Made by a program: the position numbers and the translations under genes
Part shown: positions 33,568-42,970 of the stretch, one piece after another
Position numbering within the stretch: position 1 is the stretch's first letter
Layout: each line of letters begins with the position of its first letter
The notes under the pieces: model-generated
Databases searched by the model: none
The model's input: only the letters and a program-made list of their open reading frames with translations
Told to the model about the DNA's origin: nothing
From: Haloferax elongans ATCC BAA-1513
GTDB taxonomy: Archaea > Halobacteriota > Halobacteria > Halobacteriales > Haloferacaceae
Assembly: GCF_000336755.1 (NCBI RefSeq)
Contig: NZ_AOLK01000023.1
Location: 53,070-117,069 of the forward strand
Direction: 5' to 3'
DNA length: 64,000 nucleotides

Positions 33568-35651
33568 TCGTATACAGCAACCTGATTGCGGAGTCTTATA
33601 ATATCTAGGTCATTTTGCTCTCGGTTCCATGCGGCCTCGTTCATTCGCTCAACCCGAAGTAATTCCTTATTGATCAGGTTAACTTCGGCAGTGCTCAAGT
33701 CCGCGTGTTGGAATTCAATCTCTGCCTGGGCGACAGGTAGTGTGATGAAGTCGTGTATTTGCGCACGGGTCTCCTCCTCAGCTTTCCGTAGCACTCGTCC
33801 CCGTCGCTGAACGGCCTCTCGTTCCGACATTGAGTTTGCGACCAACACTGCCGAGTCGCATTCTGGAACGTCGATTCCCTCGTTGAGAACGTCGATGGAG
33901 ACAAGCGTGTCGAGGAACCCGTCTTCGAAGTCGGACATGAAACCATCCCGCTCATCGGACGAGAGAGACCCAAAGAACAGCCCAATGTTGCGTGCCGAGG
34001 ATTCGTCGATGACGGATTTTACCCTACGAGCATGGTCTCGAGTGTTGCAGAACACCAACGTCTTGTCTCCCAACCCTTCGATAACATCAGCGGTCACCAC
34101 GTCTTTCGCTTGGCACTCTTTCAGCACACGAGCTCGCTCCATGATTGCACCGCGCAGCGGTGGGTTTCGATCAGCCACCTCTGTAATGGGGTCGTTCTCG
34201 GAGCTCCGGTATCGCAGGTATTTCTGAGCAATATCCTTCGACAATTCGTTGTACTCCTCACGCTCAACTGGGTTTAGCGTCACAACGTGGACATGGTACT
34301 CGTACTCGCTGAGTACACCATAGTGTTCAATGGCATCCTCAAGCGTGATGGTGTCGACGACATCACCGAAATATCGCTCGATGAATTCGTCGCCGTCGTC
34401 ACCGCGCTCTGGTGTTGCACTCAACCCGATCCGACCGCCGGTCGGTTGAAACTGATCGAGCACTGCTCTCCTGCGTTCTGAACCCACATTGTGCACCTCG
34501 TCGGCGATGAGAATCTGCTCCGACGGGTGTGTTCGAGAGCCGACCATCTCGAATATTTTTTCCATCGTATCCGGATACATGGTTGAGACAACGACCAACG
34601 GCGCATCCCGGTCGGAGAGTAGCATATCGTAGAGATTCTTCGACCAGTCCTCGTCTCCAGTGCACTCAATCACAACCGAATTAGGGAAGAACTGCCCGAC
34701 GTTATCGGATGAAGCCCATTGTTTGACTAAATCAGTAGTTGGAGCGAGAATGACGATAACAGAGTCATCCGTGGCGACCTCTGAAGCAGAAAACAGGGAC
34801 GTCCAGGTCTTCCCGGTGCCAGTTGCGTGCTCTAGGAGAATTCGGCAGCCATTTTCGAGGAACAGGTCAATAGCATCTTGTTGGTACGGACGTGGTGTTG
34901 GGCCTTCGTCCTGTTTCTGGGCTGCACTTGTAATCTCATCCCAATCGGGTTCGTATCTGGGCTTGTACTCCAAAATATTCGATTCAACGGCTTCAGGAAA
35001 TTCGAAGATTCGGGCGCCAACAGCACGATCGTCCCACAATGACCCGAACTCGCTCTGGTGACTTTCGACCTTGGCGGCTTCATCCCAGTCCTCCGTCGGG
35101 TGGGTAACCCAGCTTCTGTTCAGGTCGAGAGACTCTCGGTTTCTCTGAAGGGCCTTGAACGACTCATTTGGCGACCCCACAACTGAGATGCTTGTGTTGT
35201 CATCCGAGAATATCGCGACTTTCTGGTGCCACTGACCATAGTCGCTACTTCGTGGCCGTTGGTTCTCATCGACGATTGCACCGACCTTGATGTCCAAGAT
35301 ATCGTTGGCAATCAACCACGCCAACGCCTCCAATACTTCTTCGGAGCTACCGTTCTCTACCTCCTCCCAGTCGATCTTGTCGACCAACACGTCGTCTGTC
35401 TTACCGCGTTCAATCGCCTCAATGTCGGACGGAAATAGTTCTATCCCGGTGATTAGCCGAATCTTCCCGTCGTTGTCGATGAACTGCTTCAAACCCTCCG
35501 AGAATATAGAAAGCACTGAGGATGAGAAATCGCCTGTAATGCGATCGTAGGCGGTGCTGCGTTGGAGGGCAGGGATGAAGAACTCTCGTAGATGGTCGGT
35601 ACTGCCGGGATAGTACCCGTCCCACTGATAGTCACGGAGAGACACTTTCAT
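33564..35651 (-). CDS. SF2 helicase with N-terminal PLD-like nuclease domain
   Basis: A 695-aa fusion. Residues about 1-235 are phospholipase-D-like, with one HKD-type motif HQKVAIF (H142, K144) and 'VVGSPNES' (158-164). Residues about 250-640 are an SF2 helicase: 'YQQDAIDLFLENG' (Q region), Walker A ATGTGKTW (276-283), DEVH (384-387), SATP (411-414), and motif VI 'QRRGRVLRK' (about 617). The tail is helical. It leads the operon with the 59-aa protein, the DndD-like ATPase and the 126-aa protein. The role fits a DNA-cleaving or unwinding effector of an Hma-like antiviral system. Confidence 0.9.
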   Translation of the reverse strand: MKVSLRDYQWDGYYPGSTDHLREFFIPALQRSTAYDRITGDFSSSVLSIFSEGLKQFIDNDGKIRLITGIELFPSDIEAIERGKTDDVLVDKIDWEEVENGSSEEVLEALAWLIANDILDIKVGAIVDENQRPRSSDYGQWHQKVAIFSDDNTSISVVGSPNESFKALQRNRESLDLNRSWVTHPTEDWDEAAKVESHQSEFGSLWDDRAVGARIFEFPEAVESNILEYKPRYEPDWDEITSAAQKQDEGPTPRPYQQDAIDLFLENGCRILLEHATGTGKTWTSLFSASEVATDDSVIVILAPTTDLVKQWASSDNVGQFFPNSVVIECTGDEDWSKNLYDMLLSDRDAPLVVVSTMYPDTMEKIFEMVGSRTHPSEQILIADEVHNVGSERRRAVLDQFQPTGGRIGLSATPERGDDGDEFIERYFGDVVDTITLEDAIEHYGVLSEYEYHVHVVTLNPVEREEYNELSKDIAQKYLRYRSSENDPITEVADRNPPLRGAIMERARVLKECQAKDVVTADVIEGLGDKTLVFCNTRDHARRVKSVIDESSARNIGLFFGSLSSDERDGFMSDFEDGFLDTLVSIDVLNEGIDVPECDSAVLVANSMSEREAVQRRGRVLRKAEEETRAQIHDFITLPVAQAEIEFQHADLSTAEVNLINKELLRVERMNEAAWNREQNDLDIIRLRNQVAVYE

Positions 35652-35664
35652 CGGAAATCGACAC

Positions 35665-35840
35665 GTCGCCTATTGAATCCTTTCCACAGACGGCTGCACA
35701 CGTGACACTTCTTCTTTATGGCTGTTCAGAATCTGACCCAGGTACTCATCGATCCAACCCCTCACTGTGGTCTCGTCTTTGTCCTCCGCCTGAGCAGCCT
35801 TACACAATTAGTCGAACAATTCAGCTAACCGGGCTTCAAC
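35665..35840 (-). pseudogene. Decayed copy of the methylase 3' end
   Basis: The stretch is closely similar to 40405-40575, the C-terminal coding end of the adenine methylase: shared long words such as CTGCACACGTGACACTTC and GAGCAGCCTTACACAATT. A CAA to TAA change puts a stop in the frame (35801-35803 on the plus strand TTA), and the C-terminal codons are altered. It ends about 15 bp from the helicase start, showing the methylase once directly preceded the helicase. Confidence 0.85.
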
Positions 35841-35851
35841 CAGCACGTCAT

Positions 35852-36679
35852 TTAGATGCTGTTTGAGAAGCTATTCGTAGTCCGTGTGGCTACCGTTTTT
35901 CGGGAGAGATTACTATTCTCACTTGCATGAACATACCACCATTCAGGCAACATACACTGATTGCTTTGAGGTTCAGGTTCGTAGCATTCATCTGGATACT
36001 TTGGTAGCTTCTCCAATTCACCCGCCAATTTACCAGGCCACTCAACCTCCTCTGGAAGCTCTTTTGTTAACATATATGTGAGGCCTCCAACATCCACTGG
36101 CGCACTCGGTATCCTGGGGGAATCTAGAACCTCTATATCAACTATCTCCTCATTTTGAATGGCATATTGTTGTTCCAGAACGTCTAACTCGATTGATTCT
36201 GGGTCGTACTGCACATGGAATATCGGATGTCCATCGTCGGGTGGGAACTCAAAATCAAAATGATATCCATTCTTTATTTCGGCAGGGAATAATCCTGTAC
36301 TCGGGTTGCGACCGTCTAACACTTTCAAATAGACAACCCTCATTGTGGACTTGGAAGTCTGATAAACGATTCCGTCATCAGTTTCTCGTCCAACGATAGT
36401 TTGTTCAAATACTGCCCCAATATGCAATTTCTGAACTTCTAATCCATCATCTGAAGGATATGGGATTCCTGTAAATTGGAACATCGCCCCTGGTGGGCTC
36501 TCTACTTCTAATCCTTCCTCACTCTTGTTAATATCTATCAAAAGGTCAGGGTCGTTACTCACAGAGACGTTCAAAACATTCTTCAGTTGGTTACAAAAGC
36601 TATTGAATTTAGAGAATACCTCTCCCTGGTGATCTCCACCTAGCTGCTTGAACTCTAAGTCTCTGTCAGCCATTGTCAC
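35852..36679 (-). CDS. Third gene of the dual-GHKL module, unknown
   Basis: A 275-aa protein from a GTG at 36677-36679, or 273 aa from the ATG at 36671-36673. Beta-rich with 'GAMFQFTGIPYPSDDGLEVQKLHIGAVFEQ' and 'GYHFDFEFPPDDGHPIFHVQYD'; this pattern resembles haloarchaeal/bacterial proteins that carry metal-independent beta sandwiches, but no family is recognised. C-terminal 'LPEWWYVHASENSN' is polar. It follows the receiver-like gene with no gap, so the three genes form one transcript. It would be the candidate effector or target binder. Confidence 0.7.
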   Translation of the reverse strand: MTMADRDLEFKQLGGDHQGEVFSKFNSFCNQLKNVLNVSVSNDPDLLIDINKSEEGLEVESPPGAMFQFTGIPYPSDDGLEVQKLHIGAVFEQTIVGRETDDGIVYQTSKSTMRVVYLKVLDGRNPSTGLFPAEIKNGYHFDFEFPPDDGHPIFHVQYDPESIELDVLEQQYAIQNEEIVDIEVLDSPRIPSAPVDVGGLTYMLTKELPEEVEWPGKLAGELEKLPKYPDECYEPEPQSNQCMLPEWWYVHASENSNLSRKTVATRTTNSFSNSI

Positions 36680-37768
36680 CTACTGCATCCACGGGTTATA
36701 CTCCGCATGCTTGGCCACACTTATCCGCGATCGAGTAGCCCCCATGGGCAACCAACCACCACCATCTTTTGAATGTTCCTTACATACCGGTTTTTGAATC
36801 ATCACTCCATAATACCTTGCCTCATGATCACCACCCATCTCCTCATCGTGACATTTAGAGGTATTAATTGGGTCGCAGTCAAGACGCTTAAATAATTCTG
36901 GCCCATCTGGAATTCCACTATCCTCAGCAGTCATGTGGTTCGCCCGAATTTGATCTATTTGTGGCTTCCACCACCATTGACCCATCTCTGAAAATGGGCC
37001 CTCATACAATGCGTCGCTAAATGGCTCCTGATACTGCTTGTCATCCTCAAATGCTTCGTAATCCACGTTGAGATAAGCAGCTGTGGCGACCGGATTCAAT
37101 AAGCCACCTGGGAACTCCAAGAGTTCATTATAGATCCAATATCCGAGCAACGTGGTGAATTGACGGTCTTTCTCAGCTTCAGACATCCCGTCAATCTGTC
37201 CAACTATTGTTCTCGGATTCCCCCATTTGTATTGATCCATCTGCGACCTGACTGCTTCGTCCGCACACAAGATTTCAGCAATTGGATGTTGCTGTTCAGC
37301 CCCCTTTAACGAGAGGTACTTTGTCCGAATTTCTCGAAATGCCCGCGCAATATTAGCTGCATCTGCCGCTAACCGCTCGTAATCACGACTTGGGTCAAGT
37401 TTGACAACATCTTCTTCATATTCTTCGATACGTCGTTTCGTTTCGTCCTCTGAAGTCCGTTCTCGGTGATAGATACATAATGGAATATTCTTTTCATCAC
37501 ATACCTCACGGACATCCTGTTGTCGAACACCGTGATCAGTATCCTCGGTCAGATCTTCATCTAATATAACTAAAAGTGGAGATTCTGTATCACCTAATTC
37601 TTCCCTTAATGGCTCTATCACATCAAATGTCTCGAACTCAGGGCCTGGGTCAAAACCTTCGATATTCAAGTCTTCTCCGACTGTCTCTTCTTCCCAAGCC
37701 TCCTGAAACTTCTCAGAACGCTCTGGTCTATCCTCGAATAAAACGACTCGTTGCGTGTTGAGTGTCAT
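36680..37768 (-). CDS. Receiver-like protein of the dual-GHKL module
   Basis: A 362-aa protein. Residues 6-125 read as a divergent response-regulator receiver: 'QRVVLFEDRPERS' with acidic pair E12-D13, phospho-acceptor candidate D70 in 'LLVILDEDLTED', and Lys 123 in 'DVVKLDPS'. The C-terminal domain (130-362) is unknown and has scattered Cys/His ('CDPINTSKCHDEE', 'VCKEHSK') that could bind metal. Its start overlaps the GHKL gene stop by 4 nt. By analogy with two-component defence systems such as Detocs, it may receive a signal from the upstream protein. Confidence 0.75.
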   Translation of the reverse strand: MTLNTQRVVLFEDRPERSEKFQEAWEEETVGEDLNIEGFDPGPEFETFDVIEPLREELGDTESPLLVILDEDLTEDTDHGVRQQDVREVCDEKNIPLCIYHRERTSEDETKRRIEEYEEDVVKLDPSRDYERLAADAANIARAFREIRTKYLSLKGAEQQHPIAEILCADEAVRSQMDQYKWGNPRTIVGQIDGMSEAEKDRQFTTLLGYWIYNELLEFPGGLLNPVATAAYLNVDYEAFEDDKQYQEPFSDALYEGPFSEMGQWWWKPQIDQIRANHMTAEDSGIPDGPELFKRLDCDPINTSKCHDEEMGGDHEARYYGVMIQKPVCKEHSKDGGGWLPMGATRSRISVAKHAEYNPWMQ

Positions 37769-40029
37769 CTAGGATACCGTACTTCGAACGCCGTTTCATA
37801 TGGCTCTGGTGGTTCTACCAGTTCAATTTCGCCACCCTGTGTCCCCACAACATTCTTCACAATATACAAACCAAGTCCAGCACCAATACTGCCTGGGCCT
37901 TCTACATTTGTCGTCGAGTATAGCGGATCAAACATTTTATCCTTCTCGTCCTCGCTAATTCCGCTTCCATTGTCGATAACTCGGAGTTTATGATAATCAG
38001 GTGTGTTCTCGGCCTCGAACCTGATCTTGTTCCCCTCTTCCGGGGCAGCATCTTCAGAAACAGCCTTAATTGCATTAGTGAAAAGGTTTGTCACTACTCC
38101 AGAATATACAGCGACATTCATCGTCGGCCCCTCTAACGAAAAATCAATTGTGTTTTCAACCGTAATTGAACGCCGCTTAGTGTAAGACTCAAACCGATTC
38201 ACGACGTGTTTGACTTGCATCTTCGGATTGAGTTCCTCAGTCTCATCCCCCTCTGACAGACCCTTCATGAAGTTCTCAGCATACCCCAAATGCTGTTTAT
38301 AGTCCTCTATTGTAGATTCCGTCTTCTCAACCACCTCCTGCGTCTTCTCATCTCGTTCTTCAGTTGGTATCGATTTCCAGTGCCGAACCAGTTCCTGAGC
38401 GTTGTCCAAAATCATTGATGACTCATGGCTCATAAACGCGGATACTGCTCCGAGTAAGTTCATCGACTCGATGGCTTTTCGCGCCTCACGCTCAGCTTCT
38501 ACTGACTCCTCTGCTTGCTCTTTCAGATCTTCGACTTCTCCAACTAGCTCTTCTTTCTCTGAAGGATCAACACTTGACGAGGACTGGATTATATCCAACG
38601 TCGACTTAGCTACTTTGTCAAGCTTCGATCGACTCCGATTCGCTTTCTCGATTCTTTCCTTTCGCTCAGCCTGTTTATGGATAATTCCTACTCCTTCGAG
38701 TGCACCGCGCACGATAGCTTGGAGCTGATAGAAGGCAGCATTTTTGATGAATCCTTGTCGATCCATTGCTGGTACTAGCCGATCTATTTCGTCCTCTTCA
38801 GCCCCTTCTCCAGGTCGGTAACTGGATACTTCCACAGATCCCAAGAGTTGGTTCTTCCGCGGTAGACTCAGCTGGGCACTAACAATATCAATATTCAATT
38901 CTCCGCTTGGGAACAACACTTCTGTAATTGGAGAACGCCAATTTCGTTCACGTCGAGCATGGGATTCAGAAAGGTTCAGCCAGTCATTCCCTTGGTCACC
39001 ATACGGAGGCATGCGGAACCCTTTATCCATCACTCGCACACCTCCGTTCTCTCGAAGCCATGTTCGAACTTGACGACCGTCTATTGTTTTCATCCCTCTA
39101 AATTGGCCTGACGACTGGTCGAAATAGCGAATTTCGCCGTCTAGTTCACCAACATTGTTCTCATCCAGCTCATAGGTATACTCAGAGGCCCCTTCAAATG
39201 ACTCAGCTTGATGCTTGTACCGGTAAGTGAGGGTATTCCCATCAAGATTGATTTCGGCAACAGCAGTCCATCGATCATAAATCTCTTTGGCTGGACTCTC
39301 AGTGACATCCCCCTTACCAGGTGGAGCGAAATACACTGAAAAGCCAGGGTCTTCTCCAGATTCAGAAGCTACATTTGATGGCTCTGGCTCATAAGGTGCT
39401 GACACGATATCCAAGACACCATTTGAAACTTCCTCAAGGCCCGATTGCGACCAATCATCTCGTAACGCAGATATCTGGAGACGAGTTCCTTCATCAGATT
39501 CGTCAACATCGTCAAATAGACGGTATTCAATTTCCATCTCACTGAGCCCGGAACCACTTTCAAACTCACGCCAATCGAAGTTTGCTACTAACCGACGATG
39601 TTCGCCAGCGTTAGGATCGTATGCGACCGATTCTAACTTTAGTTCCAACCCTAAGTTACGAACTGCGAATCGACCAACGCCTTTGGAGCCCGTGACCTCG
39701 CGATTGTACTTCCGACTGGTGGGCTTTTTACTTCTGTTAGATGTCGCGATCGTCATCCAGTGATCACGGAATTCTTGTTCAGTCATCCCATGACCATCGT
39801 CTTTCACGACAAGGGTTTTACCACTATCAGCTAGCCAAATATTGCACTTTGTTGCATCTGCATCATACGCATTCTTAATGAGTTCGGCAAGCGCCACTTT
39901 ACGCGAGGCTATCAGCCGCTCTCCGAGTTCAGACAACAACTGGCTATCACTCGAAAATCGAACAACCTCACGGTCGATTGGCTCAACTTGGGACACTGCT
40001 AATACTTTGTATTTTGAGAGGAACAGCAT
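37765..40029 (-). CDS. Dual-GHKL ATPase / histidine-kinase-like protein
   Basis: A 754-aa protein with two ATP-binding GHKL folds. The N-terminal one is Hsp90/MutL-like: ELIKNAYDADA (49-59), 'DDGHGM' (77-82) and 'GSKGVGRFA' (114-122). A central region (about 250-480) has a beta domain and a coiled coil. Next comes an H-box-like 'GAVSAFMSHESS' and a C-terminal kinase-type ATPase: 'NLFTNAIKAVS', 'DNGSGIS', 'GAGLGLYIVKNVV'. A GTG 33 nt downstream (SQVEPIDREV) is another start. It heads the three-gene module. The combined chaperone-like sensor and kinase suggests signalling in antiviral defence; unproven. Confidence 0.85.
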   Translation of the reverse strand: MLFLSKYKVLAVSQVEPIDREVVRFSSDSQLLSELGERLIASRKVALAELIKNAYDADATKCNIWLADSGKTLVVKDDGHGMTEQEFRDHWMTIATSNRSKKPTSRKYNREVTGSKGVGRFAVRNLGLELKLESVAYDPNAGEHRRLVANFDWREFESGSGLSEMEIEYRLFDDVDESDEGTRLQISALRDDWSQSGLEEVSNGVLDIVSAPYEPEPSNVASESGEDPGFSVYFAPPGKGDVTESPAKEIYDRWTAVAEINLDGNTLTYRYKHQAESFEGASEYTYELDENNVGELDGEIRYFDQSSGQFRGMKTIDGRQVRTWLRENGGVRVMDKGFRMPPYGDQGNDWLNLSESHARRERNWRSPITEVLFPSGELNIDIVSAQLSLPRKNQLLGSVEVSSYRPGEGAEEDEIDRLVPAMDRQGFIKNAAFYQLQAIVRGALEGVGIIHKQAERKERIEKANRSRSKLDKVAKSTLDIIQSSSSVDPSEKEELVGEVEDLKEQAEESVEAEREARKAIESMNLLGAVSAFMSHESSMILDNAQELVRHWKSIPTEERDEKTQEVVEKTESTIEDYKQHLGYAENFMKGLSEGDETEELNPKMQVKHVVNRFESYTKRRSITVENTIDFSLEGPTMNVAVYSGVVTNLFTNAIKAVSEDAAPEEGNKIRFEAENTPDYHKLRVIDNGSGISEDEKDKMFDPLYSTTNVEGPGSIGAGLGLYIVKNVVGTQGGEIELVEPPEPYETAFEVRYPR

Positions 40030-40069
40030 AAAGCTTCTCGGCTACGTCGCTCAATAACGTTCTTTGGTA

Positions 40070-40387
40070 CATCCTCGTTGCAGGCCAACTGACGATAGTT
40101 AGTAACGGCTCTGCTTCTGCATCAACTCAATTAGAGAAACACGACTTCTGGGACGCTGAGTTCCTTGTCGATCAGATTAGCTATCGGACTGTTCTCGTTC
40201 AAGTAGGTTTGCGCGGTTAGGTCAACCACCTGATCGAAAGCTCATTAAGGAGTGTACCTCGAAATGCGTTGATCACTTCGATAATTCCTGGGCCAATAGT
40301 CACGCACACGCGGATAAATCAGTACCTGCCAAAGACGGCATTAAGCTCTCAGTGGAAAGAAAACCCATCGAGGAGACTGCGAATTAG
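40070..40387 (+). mobile_element. IS6-family (ISH-type) transposase relic
   Basis: Fragments in two frames match haloarchaeal IS6-type transposases: 'FLVDQISYRTVLVQVGLRG' (from about 40160), then a stop and frame change, 'VDHFDNSWANSH' and a terminal 'KPIEETAN' ending at TAG 40385-40387. No intact frame is left. It sits exactly between the inserted GHKL module and the methylase. Confidence 0.65.
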
Positions 40388-40413
40388 ATAATGACGTTCG
40401 TTTCTTATTGAAT

Positions 40414-42546
40414 TCAATCCACAGACGACTGCACACGTGACACTTCTTCTTTATGACTGTTCAGTATCTGGCTCAGGTACTCATCAATCTCAGCCATTAC
40501 TGTGGTCTCGTCTTCGTCCTCCGTCCGAGCAGCCTTACACAATTGGTCGAATAATTCAGCTAATTGGGACACCTGTGTGTTGGTTAGTTCGTTCGGGTCG
40601 ATGACTGGAATCTGCTTAAGCTCATTCGGCTCGATTTTTTGCAAGCCCTGCGCGTACGTCCGGCCACTCTGTGCCACGATCTGGTCAACAATATTGCTGT
40701 TGAGATACGCACAAATCGCACGTATTTGTCGGTCTGAGTAATCTTCGAAATAGATACTGTGGAGGTTATTGAGGTTCCGAGCGTCGGTTTTGTTGTGGAT
40801 GAATCGAAATCCACTCTGAGTCATGTATGTTGCCCAAACGTCAGCGGGCTCACGGCGGTCTACACGGTACCAGACCGCTCTAGATTGGGCAAGGTAACTC
40901 TCGTCTGCTCCCTGTTTGAGGCCAGATTTCAGATACTCACGTACGCCGTCTCCACCGAGTGAACTCGTCTCGCCATTGACGTGGTACAACAACCACGTTT
41001 CTTTGTTCTTTTTTCGCCACTCGTCGAAATCCAGTTGTGTACAGTCATAGTGTTCTACGCTGGTTGCATTACGGATGAGCGGAGAGAGATATTGATCGTC
41101 GATGTCCCACTTTTCAACCTGTTTGTCAGTCAGACAGAAGTAATCATTATTCCCTGTAGCAATGCCGCGCTTTAGACTGCCGATATCACTGAGTGGTTTG
41201 AGATCTGGGAAGCGTGTGACAGGATCTGGATCGAAGTACTTTGTCCACTTCTCATCTGGGTCTAGCTGACCCTGTTCGGTGACCCAGACGGTTCCGAAGT
41301 CGCATTCTGATGCGCCTGTTTCGATTACGTTCACAAGGTCATCTGCGTCCGGCCATTTGTCAAGTTCGATGAAGCGTGTGTGGTTCTTCTCATTGGGGTT
41401 GTCCTGACGTTCGAGCAGGGTAATACAAGATGTGGTGTGGACATCCTCGAAAGTGAGTGAGTCGTGGTCGTGGAGGATGACAGCGTTGATATTGAAATTG
41501 TCCAGAAGATACTCCTTGAGCGGGGTGCCGTAGTTCGTCTCGAGAAACTCTGACGGTGTTAGGAATGCCATTCGTCCCCCTTGCTTCAGGAATTGTGTTG
41601 CGTGGATGTAGAAGTAGAGATACATGGGCGACTGCCCTGACAGTGAGAGACCGCCAGCTTCCTCTTGGACTTTCTTTTTAATCCAGGCCTTGTCTTCTTG
41701 ACTCAGTTCGTGGTGGCGAGAGTATGGAGGGTTAGAGACAAGCGAATCCATTTTCTCAGGTACTGACGGAGAGGGCTTGCTAATGTGTCCTTTCGATTCG
41801 GGCAAGTCGATTTCGAGAAAGTCGCGATGGTAGAAATTCGGAGTTCCATCTCCGTTGATGAGTTTGATTGCGGTAGTAGACATCACCACTGCAAGCGGAT
41901 TGACGTCCACACCATACATCTCGCGAACACTGCTTTTGCCACAGTGGCTTTGTTTCCGTTTATACGCTCTCGCTGTCAGTGCGCCTGCACCCATTCCGGG
42001 GTCAAATACGGTGTCATCAGCACTGGTTATTGCCCAGTTGGATAGCACCTCGGCGACGTGTTCTGGTGTGCGAAACTGGCCGAGCTTCCGTCGGGATTCC
42101 TGTAGGATGATAGATTCAAACAACCATCCGATTGTTTCGGCTGGATCGTCTGCATCGACGAGCAGTTGACGTAGTTCGATAATCTCTCGTAGTGTATCTG
42201 TATCAGCGGTGAATGCTACCTCGTCGAGGATGCACTCTTTGAACGCGTTATTGCCGATGATGGATTTTGCCTCCGCAAAACACTCGCGAATGTCGTTGTC
42301 TTCGTTGAGGCTTTTTAATTCATAGCCGTCAAGTCGGTATTGGGAGTAGAGTGTGCTTTTAAGCAGGACGTTGAATGCAGCTTGGCGCGCAACGGTCAAT
42401 AGCGGTTTTTCCGTTCGGTCGAGACCATGATATGATGTCCAGTCATTGAGGCGAGCCTCAATGTCGCTGTCTGCTGGTTCGAATTGAGCATAGATAGCGT
42501 CTCCACCTTGGAAAATGGCATCTATTAGCGTCGATTCCTCAGACAT
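40414..42546 (-). CDS. N6-adenine DNA methyltransferase of the Hma-like system
   Basis: A 710-aa protein from the ATG 42544-42546 (MSEESTLID); a longer frame from 42666 is unlikely. SAM motif I FDPGMGAGA (181-189) preceded by 'GQFRTPEHVAEVL', catalytic NPPY (272-275), and a C-terminal target-recognition-like region (about 430-690; 'SDIGSLKRGIATGNNDYF'). The form is that of type IIG/BREX-like stand-alone adenine methylases (TaqI-type fold). It would modify self DNA so that the helicase/ATPase genes spare it. A decayed copy of its 3' end borders the helicase gene. Confidence 0.9.
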   Translation of the reverse strand: MSEESTLIDAIFQGGDAIYAQFEPADSDIEARLNDWTSYHGLDRTEKPLLTVARQAAFNVLLKSTLYSQYRLDGYELKSLNEDNDIRECFAEAKSIIGNNAFKECILDEVAFTADTDTLREIIELRQLLVDADDPAETIGWLFESIILQESRRKLGQFRTPEHVAEVLSNWAITSADDTVFDPGMGAGALTARAYKRKQSHCGKSSVREMYGVDVNPLAVVMSTTAIKLINGDGTPNFYHRDFLEIDLPESKGHISKPSPSVPEKMDSLVSNPPYSRHHELSQEDKAWIKKKVQEEAGGLSLSGQSPMYLYFYIHATQFLKQGGRMAFLTPSEFLETNYGTPLKEYLLDNFNINAVILHDHDSLTFEDVHTTSCITLLERQDNPNEKNHTRFIELDKWPDADDLVNVIETGASECDFGTVWVTEQGQLDPDEKWTKYFDPDPVTRFPDLKPLSDIGSLKRGIATGNNDYFCLTDKQVEKWDIDDQYLSPLIRNATSVEHYDCTQLDFDEWRKKNKETWLLYHVNGETSSLGGDGVREYLKSGLKQGADESYLAQSRAVWYRVDRREPADVWATYMTQSGFRFIHNKTDARNLNNLHSIYFEDYSDRQIRAICAYLNSNIVDQIVAQSGRTYAQGLQKIEPNELKQIPVIDPNELTNTQVSQLAELFDQLCKAARTEDEDETTVMAEIDEYLSQILNSHKEEVSRVQSSVD

Positions 42547-42684
42547 TTGTTTATATATGTGATTGTGAAGTACACGGGAGTTTTTATAGTTATTCACCAG
42601 CGTCGGGTGCCGATTAGTAGTTGTCGACGTGACTAAGACATTGATGATTGGAACTTGCCGTGCCACAGTTTAACGTGGTCGCCA

Positions 42685-42728
42685 TCACACTCACACCTCA
42701 CAGCGACAAGTCACAGTCACGCATCACA
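42685..42728 (+). repeat. 13-bp TCACA array 3
   Basis: TCACA at 42685, 42698, 42711 and 42724, each 13 bp apart, with half-phase TCAC words at 42691 and 42717. It lies 48 bp upstream of the CxxC mini-protein gene and in the divergent promoter region of the methylase. Confidence 0.75.
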
Positions 42729-42775
42729 CCCACACCCCTATACACGTTTTTAACATTTTGAGCCCATATCTCACT

Positions 42776-42970
42776 ATGACCGGGATGACCGAGAAAGAAG
42801 CTCGTGAAATTATGGAAGAGTCCATCGAAATGGGTGATACCGGGGCTGTCACGACGGTTGACGGGGTGTGCAGTCGTTGTGGTACAGATGCAGCGTGGTG
42901 CGACCCAGAGACTGACGAACTGTTCTGCTCGGATCATGCAACGGAGCAATTCACCGGTCGACATGGCTGA
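42776..42970 (+). CDS. CxxC mini-protein (zinc-binding type), copy 1
   Basis: 64 aa from the ATG at 42776 (MTGMTEKEAREIMEESIEMG). A helical N-terminus is followed by a compact Cys4/His-type motif: 'CSRCGTDAAWCDPETDELFCSDHA'. The paralogue at 50722-50934 keeps the EESxEMGDxGA segment and the C-x-x-C ... WFC-x-x-H pattern. Such mini-proteins are common in haloarchaea and often regulatory. A TCACA array is just upstream, and the next membrane gene overlaps its end by 8 nt. Confidence 0.78.
   Translation: MTGMTEKEAREIMEESIEMGDTGAVTTVDGVCSRCGTDAAWCDPETDELFCSDHATEQFTGRHG

Noticed and set aside
31044-42546. Complete Dnd phosphorothioation system
   Set aside because: The ATPase has DndD-like motifs, but no DndA, DndB or DndC (cysteine desulfurase, PAPS-reductase-like) gene is present, and a methylase is instead.
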